Source of the DNA: Desulfobacterales bacterium
GTDB taxonomy: Bacteria > Desulfobacterota > Desulfobacteria > Desulfobacterales > JAIPEE01
Reading direction: 5' to 3'
Length of the DNA stretch: 64,000 bases
Assembly (NCBI GenBank): GCA_021737275.1
Contig: JAIPEE010000007.1
Coordinates: 50,710 to 114,709 of the forward strand
A model generated the notes under the pieces. It saw only the letters and a list, made by a program, of their open reading frames with translations, was not told the DNA's origin and searched no databases. The position numbers and the translations under genes were made by a program. Shown here one piece after another: positions 56,947-64,000 of the stretch (the stretch's first letter is position 1; each line of letters starts with the position of its first letter).

Positions 56947-57744
56947 TCAGTCGTCCGACTTAATGAATGCGTATATCATTTTGTCTCTGGGGTTCAGCGA
57001 TTCGCCGGATTCATAAAGCTTGTCTAAAAAATAGTGATAAAAATCATGGCGAAGGCTGTCGCGGTTGGCGATAACAAACCAGCGGTTCCGTGTCCAGATC
57101 AGAGAAGATTCCTCTTCTTTTCCGGTTTCAAAAATACCGGCAATGGCTTCATGCTTGTCGACAATCAGATCAAAAGATTTGCCGCCGATCTTATTTAATA
57201 AACCTTCGGAATGCGGATGAATCACCTGAATTTCATGGATAACATGCACATCACCCATCATAATATAACGAACACCGACACCTCTTTTTGAGGCTTTTCC
57301 GAGATCAGTATCAAGATGTATGGCTTCATCAGGAAACATGCGGATATAAATTTCCTGTTTGGCTGACCTGATCAATTCCTTTGCCTTGGCCATCACATTA
57401 TTATAACCCTTTATTGATAATAAATAATCATAATTCGGTTTTCGACTTTCAGCCTGAAATTCATTTTCCAGTTCATTGAGGTTCGTTTCAAACCGGCTTC
57501 GCAGGCGTTTCTGCAGTTCCTCAGCCGGCAGAGGAACATAGAGCCCCTGCTCAATTTCAAATACCAGGCCCTTTCTGGTCAGATTTCTCAAAACATCATA
57601 TATCCTGGAGCGTGCAATACCTGAATGTTTGCTGAGCTGGGAGCCATTGGCCGGATGGTGCGAGACCAGTGCGGTATAGCAGGATGCTTCATAGTTTGAA
57701 AAACCTAATTCGGTTAGTTTGCCTGAGTACAATTGTGTTGTCAT
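56947..57744 (-). CDS. TrmB-family transcriptional regulator
   Basis: A 265-residue regulator with an N-terminal TrmB winged helix (LGFSNYEASCYTALVSHHP, GIARSRIYDVLRNLTRKGLV; residues 12-62), a helical linker, and a C-terminal TrmB/phospholipase-D-like sensing domain (ELIRSAKQEIYIRMFPDEA, about 127). It lies directly upstream of mttB (191-bp gap, same strand) and divergent from the class III aminotransferase, so it most likely controls one or both. Ligand unknown; a methylamine or sugar-like metabolite is possible. AGGA precedes the ATG. Confidence 0.85.
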   Translation of the reverse strand: MTTQLYSGKLTELGFSNYEASCYTALVSHHPANGSQLSKHSGIARSRIYDVLRNLTRKGLVFEIEQGLYVPLPAEELQKRLRSRFETNLNELENEFQAESRKPNYDYLLSIKGYNNVMAKAKELIRSAKQEIYIRMFPDEAIHLDTDLGKASKRGVGVRYIMMGDVHVIHEIQVIHPHSEGLLNKIGGKSFDLIVDKHEAIAGIFETGKEEESSLIWTRNRWFVIANRDSLRHDFYHYFLDKLYESGESLNPRDKMIYAFIKSDD

Positions 57745-57953
57745 GCTGCTATCCTGATCGTAACTATTGTAGCGTCTGTTGTTTATTTATATTGAAAATC
57801 AAAAAACCTATTGATTTTAAATATATATTTTTATTCCTGGTCTTGGTTGATATTCAACATATACCGGATTGGATTTTCGGTCAATATCAGGATTTTTCAT
57901 AATGAGCCATCTTTAATGCGGACTATATTTATTTTAGACAAAGGCTATATTTC

Positions 57954-57982
57954 TTGACACTTAAATAAACTCGACGTATGTT
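57954..57982 (+). promoter_or_regulatory. sigma-70-like promoter for the aminotransferase gene
   Basis: TTGACA (57954-57959), a 17-bp spacer and TATGTT (57977-57982), 49 bp upstream of the ATG at 58031. Closely matches consensus. The -10 runs into a palindrome (57982-57997). Confidence 0.65.
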
Positions 57983-57997
57983 GCTACCAAGATAGCA
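57982..57997. promoter_or_regulatory. candidate operator overlapping the start of transcription
   Basis: TGCTACCAAGATAGCA is an inverted repeat (TGCTA / TAGCA, 6-bp spacer) placed at the expected transcription start of the aminotransferase gene. Related half-sites (TGCTA, TAGC) occur at about 57747-57773 next to the regulator's own start. Binding by the TrmB-type regulator is inferred. Confidence 0.45.
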
Positions 57998-58030
57998 TCA
58001 AAAATAAATAATCTGTACCGGAGGTGTAAC

Positions 58031-59326
58031 ATGCTGAATACAATGGTTGATTTTTTAAATGAAGACTACGGCTACTCCGCCATCAATGATAAATCGATAA
58101 TACAAATGGAAGAGCAGTGTGGAGCGCACCATTACGAACGGCTTAACGTGGTCGTTAGACGGGCCGAAGGCTGCTGGCTCACGGATATAAACGGAAACCG
58201 ATATCTGGATTGCCTTGCCGCCTATTCTGCAGCCAATCCGGGCCACCATCATCCGAAAATAGTCAAGGCTGTCATGAATGCACTGTCCGGAAATTACGGA
58301 TCCGTCACTTCGAATGTGGTGTATACAGATCCATTGGGTATATTTTTAGACACACTGGCCAATTTTGTTCCACAGCTTGCACCGCGATTCGGTGCAAATG
58401 GCAACAAGGTGCTTCCCAAAAACGGCGGTGTGGAATCCGTGGAAACAGCCATCAAAATGGCCCGATATTATGGGTGGAAAAAAGGCATCCCTGACGGCAA
58501 ACAGGAAATTATTGTATTCAACAATAATTTTCACGGCAGAATGATTACAGTCGTGTCCTTTTCTTCTGTAAACAAGTACCGTAAAGGGTTCGGCCCGTGT
58601 ACGCCGGGTTTTGTTTCGGTTGAATACGGAAATCTGAATGCTGTAAAAAATGCCATTAGTGAAAATACATGCGGCATTCTCGTCGAACCCATACAGGGTG
58701 AAGGCGGAATGATCTTGCCGCCTCCCGGTTTTATGGCGGGTCTTCGTCAAATTGCGGATGATCAGGACTTGTTGCTTTTATTTGATGAAATTCAGGTTGG
58801 CCTTGGACGGACAGGCAAAAATTTTTGTTTTGAACATGAAAGCGTCTTGCCTGACGGACTGATATTGGGAAAGGCGTTATCCGGCGGCTTAATTCCCCTT
58901 TCGGCATTTGTCACCAATTCCAGACTGATGGATCTTGCTTTCAGTGTCGGATCGGAGGGTTCGACCTACGGCGGCTATCCTCTGGCGTGTGTGGCCGGCG
59001 TTGCAGCGCTGAATGTTTTAAAAGATGAAGCCCTGGCGGTATCTGCCGCAAATCAGGGCGAAAAACTCAAAAGCAAAATTGTTGATATTGCAAGACGTTC
59101 AACACATGTTAAAGAGGTCAGGGGTAAAGGGTTGTTTATCGGTATAGAAATAGAAAACGGTAATGCCATGAATTTTTGTCGGGAATTACTGAACCAGGGT
59201 GTTATCGTAAATGACAGTCACGGACATACGATTCGAATTTCTCCGCCATTAATTATCAATGACGATGAGATAAGCTTTTTGGTTGATCGGCTGGAAAAAG
59301 TGCTGACTAAAATAAATTATCCCTGA
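58031..59326 (+). CDS. class III (ornithine-oxoacid-like) aminotransferase
   Basis: A 431-residue PLP enzyme of fold type I. RocD-like signatures: NRYLDCLAAYSAANPGHHHPKI (with AAYSAANPGH near 65), GVESVETAIKMARYYGW, FHGRMITVVSFSS, LLFDEIQVGLGRTGK (about 254) and the PLP lysine in LILGKALSGG (about 280). It looks most like ornithine aminotransferase but could use another omega-amine such as a polyamine or beta-amino acid. Good ribosome binding site GGAGGTG. Divergent from the methylamine regulator and methyltransferase genes; a shared regulatory link is inferred, not shown. Confidence 0.9.
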   Translation: MLNTMVDFLNEDYGYSAINDKSIIQMEEQCGAHHYERLNVVVRRAEGCWLTDINGNRYLDCLAAYSAANPGHHHPKIVKAVMNALSGNYGSVTSNVVYTDPLGIFLDTLANFVPQLAPRFGANGNKVLPKNGGVESVETAIKMARYYGWKKGIPDGKQEIIVFNNNFHGRMITVVSFSSVNKYRKGFGPCTPGFVSVEYGNLNAVKNAISENTCGILVEPIQGEGGMILPPPGFMAGLRQIADDQDLLLLFDEIQVGLGRTGKNFCFEHESVLPDGLILGKALSGGLIPLSAFVTNSRLMDLAFSVGSEGSTYGGYPLACVAGVAALNVLKDEALAVSAANQGEKLKSKIVDIARRSTHVKEVRGKGLFIGIEIENGNAMNFCRELLNQGVIVNDSHGHTIRISPPLIINDDEISFLVDRLEKVLTKINYP

Positions 59327-59398
59327 ACCCTCACAACCCGAAATATAATGAATTTGTCGTCGAAATTTTCTGCCGATCTGGTGTATAATGATTACAGG

Positions 59399-59459
59399 CC
59401 TCCTTGGATTTGGTAACGGGTTATGGCGCTCATAACGCTTAACAAAAGGAGGTTTTTTT
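59399..59459 (+). terminator. terminator of the aminotransferase gene
   Basis: Outer stem CCTCCTT (59399-59405) / AAGGAGG (59446-59452), an inner hairpin GTTATG/CATAAC (about 59420-59436), and TTTTTTT directly after. Confidence 0.75.
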
Positions 59460-59654
59460 AGTAGGGTCAAAAAATTCCGCCAATTTTTGGGTTTGTACTT
59501 GGCAAAATATTCGATATTACTGTTTGTTTTTGCATGAATTCCAATACTTATTACGTATTGTGTGCCCGGCAAAAGTATGATATCGAATAACAAATAAAAA
59601 TAAATTGCCTTGTTTGCCCAGTACTACACGTTGTGCCGGATAGCTTTTTCGATT

Positions 59655-59710
59655 AACCTTTAAGTGGTGCCGGTTGTACCGGTAAATACTTAAAGGTTTT
59701 TTATTTTTTA
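59655..59710 (+). terminator. second strong terminator
   Basis: Perfect 11-bp stem AACCTTTAAGT (59655-59665) / ACTTAAAGGTT (59688-59698) with an inner CCGGT/ACCGG stem, followed by a long T-rich run. Insulates the exopolysaccharide genes from upstream. Confidence 0.85.
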
Positions 59711-59757
59711 ATTTATGATACCGGTACCATTAGAAGGGGCCGGATTATAAACCAGAG

Positions 59758-59769
59758 GGCGGAGCTATA
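59758..59769 (+). repeat. 12-bp shared element upstream of epimerase gene
   Basis: GGCGGAGCTATA, repeated exactly at 61144-61155. It is 160 bp before the epimerase start; both copies are preceded by AACC and followed after three bases by AGAC. It resembles the ops/RfaH element (GGCGGTAGC...) minus one T. Role inferred. Confidence 0.5.
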
Positions 59770-59929
59770 TTTAGACCATCAAAACATATATTCGTTCATG
59801 AAATGATATGAAAAATATTATCAATGCCCGATAACAGGCTATTTAATCATTTTGGTTTAAATCACACATGATAGGTTTCTCAGGTAATACGTCTTATCGG
59901 TGTTGCGACCGGATGAAGTTAGGAGAAAT

Positions 59930-60955
59930 ATGAGCAGATATACGGAAGTAAAAACAAAACTTGAGTCAGATCCGAGAAAATGGCTTGTAACCGGAGTTGC
60001 AGGTTTTATTGGATCCAATATTCTGGAGACACTCCTTACACTCAATCAGGAAGTGGTGGGGCTAGATAATTTCCAGACGGGTTACAGGGATAATCTTGAG
60101 CAGGTAAAACAGTTGGTTACGAGGGATCAATGGGATAAGTTTATATTTGTTGAAGGCGATATTTGCGACCTTAAAACATGTCAAGAGGTGTGTGATGGCG
60201 TTGATTATGTTTTACATCAAGCGGCATTGGGATCTGTTCCCAGATCTATTGAAGATCCAATACTTACCAATGGAAATAATGTAAGCGGTTTTTTAAACAT
60301 GCTTGTTGCCGCAAAAGAAGCAAAAGTACAACGATTTGTGTATGCTGCTTCCAGTTCAACCTATGGTGATCATCCGGAACTGCCAAAGGTTGAAGATAAA
60401 ATCGGAAACCCGCTTTCCCCCTATGCGGTGACCAAATATGTAAATGAGCTTTATGCAGATGTTTTTGCAAGAACATATGGGTTTAATAGTATCGGGTTAC
60501 GTTATTTTAATGTTTTTGGTCAACGGCAGGACCCGGACGGCGCTTATGCGGCTGTTATCCCTTTATGGTTTGCAGGTTTGCTAAAAGAAACGGCGCTATT
60601 TATTAATGGCGACGGCGAAACGAGTCGGGACTTTTGTTTTATTGAAAACTGTGTCCAGGCCAATATTCTTGCAGCCTGTTCATCCAATGACGCTGTAAAT
60701 GAAGTGTATAATGTCGCTTTTGGGAAAAAAACAACGCTGAATGAACTTTTTAAATTAATCCGGGATAGGGTTGCTGATGTTCGTCCTTCAGCTGCTGCAG
60801 TAAAGCCAATATATCAAGATTTTCGGCAAGGAGATGTACGGCATTCTCTCGCAGACATTTCTAAAGCAAACCGTTTATTAGGATATGAACCTGAGTATTC
60901 AGTGGAAGCCGGTTTGGATAAAGCGGCCAGATGGTATACAAAGAACCTTAAGTAA
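59930..60955 (+). CDS. NAD-dependent UDP-sugar 4-epimerase (WbpP/TviC type)
   Basis: A 341-residue extended short-chain dehydrogenase. GVAGFIGSN (NAD motif) near residue 23, catalytic [15 protein letters not shown] (Tyr-x3-Lys, about 165), and [23 protein letters not shown]. The N-terminal extension before the Rossmann fold and the [14 protein letters not shown] segment point to the WbpP/TviC/Gne group that interconverts UDP-GlcNAc and UDP-GalNAc or their uronic acids. Supplies a precursor for the exopolysaccharide encoded alongside. The ATG at 59930 has AGGAGA upstream; the longer frame is unlikely. Confidence 0.9.
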   Translation: MSRYTEVKTKLESDPRKWLVTGVAGFIGSNILETLLTLNQEVVGLDNFQTGYRDNLEQVKQLVTRDQWDKFIFVEGDICDLKTCQEVCDGVDYVLHQAALGSVPRSIEDPILTNGNNVSGFLNMLVAAKEAKVQRFVYAASSSTYGDHPELPKVEDKIGNPLSPYAVTKYVNELYADVFARTYGFNSIGLRYFNVFGQRQDPDGAYAAVIPLWFAGLLKETALFINGDGETSRDFCFIENCVQANILAACSSNDAVNEVYNVAFGKKTTLNELFKLIRDRVADVRPSAAAVKPIYQDFRQGDVRHSLADISKANRLLGYEPEYSVEAGLDKAARWYTKNLK

Positions 60956-61297
60956 AAAGGTTTACAGGGCACCGTGGGTTTTAAAAAACAATAGACAATG
61001 AAATACAAATAGGATACAAAATACAGTATCTTATCAAAAACTAAACAATATGTTAAGGCTCGAGAATCTTAAAATTTGGAATGATTTTTCAGTAAACTGC
61101 AAGCGGCAAGAGTAAACGGGCAAGCTTAAAATGTAACCGACAAGGCGGAGCTATAGAAAGACAAAGGGGTTTAGATCTGATATCATAATAAAATGTCCGA
61201 TTGGCGTTCGGTTCAAATCGGGCGAAAAGTGGTATCTTCCCATGGTCTCATCCTTCATTTGTGTTCCAGCCATGTCAGGCTAAAATATAAGGTAACA
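60956..61297. other. 342-bp leader before the sugar transferase gene
   Basis: AT-rich, with no supported gene. Contains the second copy of the shared 12-bp element and a CCGATT/AATCGG hairpin near 61196-61221. Length and the shared element suggest a long untranslated leader (inference). Confidence 0.45.
61144..61155 (+). repeat. 12-bp shared element upstream of sugar transferase gene
   Basis: GGCGGAGCTATA, identical to 59758-59769, here 142 bp before the sugar transferase start. Same strand and similar distance to the gene as the first copy. Confidence 0.5.
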
Positions 61298-62704
61298 ATG
61301 CTTAGAATTCTGAAACACTATTACCCTATCAGAAACCTTTTTTTCATTTTAGGTGAAAGCGTTATCATTATTATATCCGTTTATTTGGCCAGCTTGATAA
61401 TGCTTTGGGGTAAGATGCCGCTTATCGATAATGGAGCGTTGGCCTTGAAAATTATCCTTATCGGGATCATTTGTCAGGGGTGCCTTTATTATAACGGTCT
61501 GTATGATCTTACCTCCATAACAAGCTACACTGAACTTAGCATTCGGCTTTTCCAGTCGCTGGGTGCCTCGTCCATCTTTCTTGCCATTATTTATTTTTTC
61601 TCCCCCGGGGCGATCATCGGAAATGGTATTTTTGCTCTCAGTATTACATTTGTCATCATTTCCATACTGACATGGCGTTACGGTTATACATTGGTTTTAA
61701 ACAGGGGGTTATTCAATCAGAAAATCATTATGGTCGGTTCCGGTGAACTTGCCCTTAGCATTATCACGGAGATACATGACAAAAAAGATTGTGGCTATAC
61801 CCTTGGTGTTGTTGTTAAAGAGCCAGGTGAGAACAGCATCTGCGCCGATAATCTTTCTTGCAATGAAAAGGTGCTTCAAAAAACCGACTATGAAGGTCTT
61901 TGTGAAATGGCCAAAGAACTGGGGATCAAAAAAATTGTTGTAGCCCTTCGTGAAAAGCGCGGTAATTTCCCTACCAAAGAGCTTCTGAAATGTCGTATGG
62001 AAGGCATTGAGATCCTGGATGGCAACACTTTTTTTGAGATGTTAACAGGCAAACTGATTGTTGAACAGATAAACCCTGCATGGCTCATTTTTTCGAATGG
62101 CTTTAAAACATCTGCAAGCAGCAGTTTTACCAAAAGAGTTGTCGACATTTTTTTCTCGATCTTGCTGTTGGCTGTGACCCTGCCGATTCTAATTCTGGTC
62201 GCATTTCTGATTAAACTTGACTCCAAAGGCCCTGTCTTTTTCGGTCAGGAACGGGTCGGGCGGAATCGCAAGCCCTACCGGATCTATAAATTCCGTTCCA
62301 TGATTTCGGATGCCGAATCCAAAAGTGGTCCTGTCTGGGCCAAAACCGAAGATGATCGTATTACCCGCGTCGGTCACTTTATCCGCAAGTGGCGTATAGA
62401 CGAACTCCCCCAACTCTGGAACGTTCTCCGGGGAGATATGAGCTTTATCGGCCCAAGGCCCGAGCGTGAACACTTCGTCAAGCAACTTGAAAAAGTTATT
62501 CCATATTACATTGAGCGCCTTTCCGTAAAACCGGGTGTCACCGGCTGGGCACAAGTCAGCTATGGCTATGGCGCATCGGTTGAAGATGCTGTTGAGAAAC
62601 TCAATTACGATATGTTCTATATCAAAAACATTTCCATCTTCATGGACATCCTGATCATTTTTAAAACTGTGAAAACCGTGCTTTTCGGTGAAGGTGCGCG
62701 GTGA
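61298..62704 (+). CDS. exopolysaccharide initiating sugar transferase (PEP-CTERM/EpsB type)
   Basis: A 468-residue polyprenyl-phosphate glycosyl-1-phosphate transferase that starts glycan assembly on the membrane lipid. Four N-terminal membrane helices (about 12-135), a CoA-binding-like domain (about 140-250), a fifth hydrophobic helix (about 280-300), and the catalytic domain: GPVFFGQERVGRNRKPYRIY (about 310-330), KFRSM, RKWRIDELPQLWNVLRGDMS and SVKPGVTGWAQV. The size and layout match the TIGR03013-type transferase of exosortase-linked exopolysaccharide loci. The ATG at 61298 has AAGGT upstream; a longer frame adds 35 residues without homology. Confidence 0.9.
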   Translation: MLRILKHYYPIRNLFFILGESVIIIISVYLASLIMLWGKMPLIDNGALALKIILIGIICQGCLYYNGLYDLTSITSYTELSIRLFQSLGASSIFLAIIYFFSPGAIIGNGIFALSITFVIISILTWRYGYTLVLNRGLFNQKIIMVGSGELALSIITEIHDKKDCGYTLGVVVKEPGENSICADNLSCNEKVLQKTDYEGLCEMAKELGIKKIVVALREKRGNFPTKELLKCRMEGIEILDGNTFFEMLTGKLIVEQINPAWLIFSNGFKTSASSSFTKRVVDIFFSILLLAVTLPILILVAFLIKLDSKGPVFFGQERVGRNRKPYRIYKFRSMISDAESKSGPVWAKTEDDRITRVGHFIRKWRIDELPQLWNVLRGDMSFIGPRPEREHFVKQLEKVIPYYIERLSVKPGVTGWAQVSYGYGASVEDAVEKLNYDMFYIKNISIFMDILIIFKTVKTVLFGEGAR

Positions 62705-62898
62705 AATGAAATAATTTTAAATTTTAAATTTTCAATGAAGAAACGGGGATTAGTTATGAATTTTGAATGCTTAATTTTTAATGAAGGAATTCTATCCATT
62801 TATAAAATAGACAGCATACATTAATTCAAAATTCAAAAATAATAACTCAAAACTATAACTTAAACAACCCTGCTATGAAGTTTTAAGCGAGGCTTACT
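62705..62898. other. AT-rich spacer with inverted repeats
   Basis: 194 bp of low-complexity sequence. GAATTTTGAAT (62758-62768) is complementary to ATTCAAAATTC (62824-62834). This kind of ATTCAAAA-rich spacer may be a sign of past rearrangement; no gene is supported. Confidence 0.45.
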
Positions 62899-63900
62899 AT
62901 GCAAAAGATGCCAAAGATACCACAGAATATAAACCCGGAATATATTTTAGAAATTATTATCCGTCGCAGATGGTTCCTCATTCTCCCGTTTTGTCTGGCG
63001 CTTATGGTGGGTACCTATTATGCTTTCAAGCTGCCAAAAATATATGAAGCATCTACCATGATCCTCGTCCAGGCCCAGCGGGTGCCGACCAATTATGTCA
63101 AATCCGTTGTCAGCACTGATATCACTTCACGGCTGCAAACCATATCACAGCAAATTCTCAGCCGGACCAACATCGAACGGATCATAAGTAATTATAATCT
63201 TTTTTCAGAACCCGAACAGCAGAATATGTTTATGGAGGATAAAGTAGAAATAATCCGAAACCGCATAAGTATCGATGTCACCCGATCGAATACGTTTTCC
63301 ATATCTTTCAGGGGTCAGGATCCTAAAAAGGTTACCAACATTGCAAATGCCCTCTCCACTTATTTCATTGACGAGAATTTGAAGGTTCGGGAGGCCCAGG
63401 CAATCGGCACCAGCACATTTCTGGACGACGAACTTGAAACCATACGCGCGAAACTTGAGAAAAGCGAAGATGCCCTGCGTAAATACAGAGAGAAATATAT
63501 GGGGGAGCTCCCGGATCAGCTTCAGTCCAATCTCAGCGTTTTACAGCGATTGAGCGAAACCCTGATCGAAAAACAGAAGGCCCTTCGGGAATCAAAAACC
63601 ATGTTGAATACCCTGAAATCCCAGATTGCCGAATCCAAACAACCACAAGACATGTTTACCTTTGAAGATTTTGAGTTAAACGAACCCGGTATGCAGGAAA
63701 GCGACGAGCTTTTATTCCTGAAGAATCAACTTGCATCTTTGAAAATCAGGTATAAGGATCAGCACCCTGATGTGGTTCGTTTGAAGAGCATGATAGCCAA
63801 GATGGAAGCGGAACAAGCTGCCGCAGAGGAAGCATTTAATAATGACGCTGAAGCTATCGATGACTATAGTTTAGAGTTTCATAACACATTTGCTCTTTGA
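62899..63900 (+). CDS. polysaccharide chain-length determinant (Wzz/PEP-CTERM type), C-terminally truncated
   Basis: A 333-residue protein. Short cytoplasmic N-terminus, membrane helix about 27-45 (WFLILPFCLALMVGTYYAF), Wzz domain (KIYEASTMILVQAQ, about 50-145) and a long coiled coil (about 150-310). Family members are about 450-520 residues and end in a second membrane helix, which is missing here. The last 15 residues (AIDDYSLEFHNTFAL) break the coiled-coil pattern, and the following DNA changes character. Read as truncated, probably by an insertion near 63840-63860. GAGG precedes the ATG. Confidence 0.85.
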   Translation: MQKMPKIPQNINPEYILEIIIRRRWFLILPFCLALMVGTYYAFKLPKIYEASTMILVQAQRVPTNYVKSVVSTDITSRLQTISQQILSRTNIERIISNYNLFSEPEQQNMFMEDKVEIIRNRISIDVTRSNTFSISFRGQDPKKVTNIANALSTYFIDENLKVREAQAIGTSTFLDDELETIRAKLEKSEDALRKYREKYMGELPDQLQSNLSVLQRLSETLIEKQKALRESKTMLNTLKSQIAESKQPQDMFTFEDFELNEPGMQESDELLFLKNQLASLKIRYKDQHPDVVRLKSMIAKMEAEQAAAEEAFNNDAEAIDDYSLEFHNTFAL

Positions 63901-64000
63901 AAAATTACAAGAAATGTAAAAAATATTGTAGAAAGTACTTGACATCATAGCGGATTCGCGCGCCGCGCCTTTATTAATTGTTATTAAGGCGCGGCCTCTA
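63901..64000. other. window-edge sequence unlike neighbours (possible inserted element)
   Basis: Starts with a boxA-like stretch TGCTCTTTGAAAAATT (63890-63905), then TTGACA (63940-63945), then an inverted repeat GCCGCGCCTT (63962-63971) / AAGGCGCGGC (63986-63995). The GC-rich palindrome is unusual for this AT-rich region. Could be the edge of an insertion element or a regulatory leader; the window ends before this can be settled. Confidence 0.4.

Larger units (their letters stand above)
59327..59929. other. 603-bp gene-free stretch with two terminators
   Basis: Between the aminotransferase and the epimerase gene. It holds two independent T-tailed hairpins and a 12-bp element shared with the region upstream of the sugar transferase gene (all listed). 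A minus-strand ORF over its left half lacks any protein-like features. A small RNA between the two terminators is conceivable but no promoter was convincing. Confidence 0.5.

Noticed and set aside
53831..57744. A pyrrolysine tRNA or pyl biosynthesis gene in the methylamine locus
   Set aside because: Gaps between these genes are short and hold no cloverleaf with a CTA anticodon; no ORF resembles PylS, PylB, PylC or PylD.
59249..59593. 114-residue minus-strand ORF overlapping the aminotransferase end and its terminator
   Set aside because: It runs through a strong T-tailed hairpin and overlaps a well-supported gene; no protein-like motifs.
61196..61225. tRNA T-arm-like sequence (GGTTCAAATC)
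   Set aside because: No acceptor stem, D-arm or anticodon arm can be placed around it; it folds instead as a simple CCGATT/AATCGG hairpin.

Overview
The window looks like a chromosomal segment of a strictly anaerobic sulfate-reducing Desulfobacterota (Desulfobacterales-like) bacterium. Evidence: a tetraheme cytochrome c3 with a DsrM/NarI-like membrane cytochrome, MetF/MetV of the Wood-Ljungdahl methyl branch, a selenocysteine formate dehydrogenase, a tungsten-type aldehyde:ferredoxin oxidoreductase, and PEP-CTERM-type exopolysaccharide genes. No rRNA, tRNA, intact mobile element or CRISPR array could be supported.

Layout. 0.2-5.4 kb: fetAB metal exporter, mnmG, a YhcC-type radical SAM protein, a YitT membrane protein. 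5.4-10.8 kb: a DUF4388/TPR-like/Lcl sensor-like protein, an Fe-S aldo/keto reductase, a HAD + AIR-synthase-like fusion. 11-14.6 kb: lemA with two TPM proteins and two exported proteins. 14.6-21 kb: epmA, a YchF-like GTPase, rnd, thrS, VanZ. 21.1-23.9 kb: fdhA read through an in-frame UGA followed by a SECIS-like hairpin. 24-28.4 kb: a solute-binding protein, an SSS symporter, an Lrp regulator, and the wreck of an arsR-arsP-thioredoxin operon. 28.5-31.8 kb: a five-gene unit metF / membrane cytochrome b / Fe-S protein / cytochrome c3 / metV. 32-42.8 kb: response regulator, YjbQ, and an accessory stretch with amidohydrolase, AOR, amine oxidoreductase (plus a broken partial copy), gamma-glutamyltransferase, protease and BtuF-like protein. 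42.9-53.7 kb: hrpA, a glycosyltransferase, clpB, a UvrD-type helicase. 53.8-59.3 kb: mtbB and mttB, each interrupted by one in-frame UAG, then a TrmB-type regulator and a divergent class III aminotransferase. 59.9-64 kb: exopolysaccharide genes, the last one truncated.

The most notable content is translational recoding. mttB (trimethylamine methyltransferase) and mtbB (dimethylamine methyltransferase) each carry one amber codon with the protein family continuing in the same frame on both sides, at the position where the methanogen enzymes carry pyrrolysine. With the selenocysteine UGA in fdhA, this stretch asks for both the 21st and 22nd amino acids. UAG also ends at least 12 ordinary genes here, so it is not simply reserved for pyrrolysine. 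The pylT/pylS/pylBCD genes and the corrinoid partner proteins are not in the window.

A metabolic reading (inference): methyl groups from tri- and dimethylamine enter through MttB/MtbB, pass via corrinoid proteins encoded elsewhere to tetrahydrofolate, are oxidised by MetF/MetV with electrons possibly passing to the co-encoded membrane cytochrome/c3 module, and leave as formate/CO2 through the selenium formate dehydrogenase. The metF-cytochrome-metV arrangement is the second observation most worth testing.
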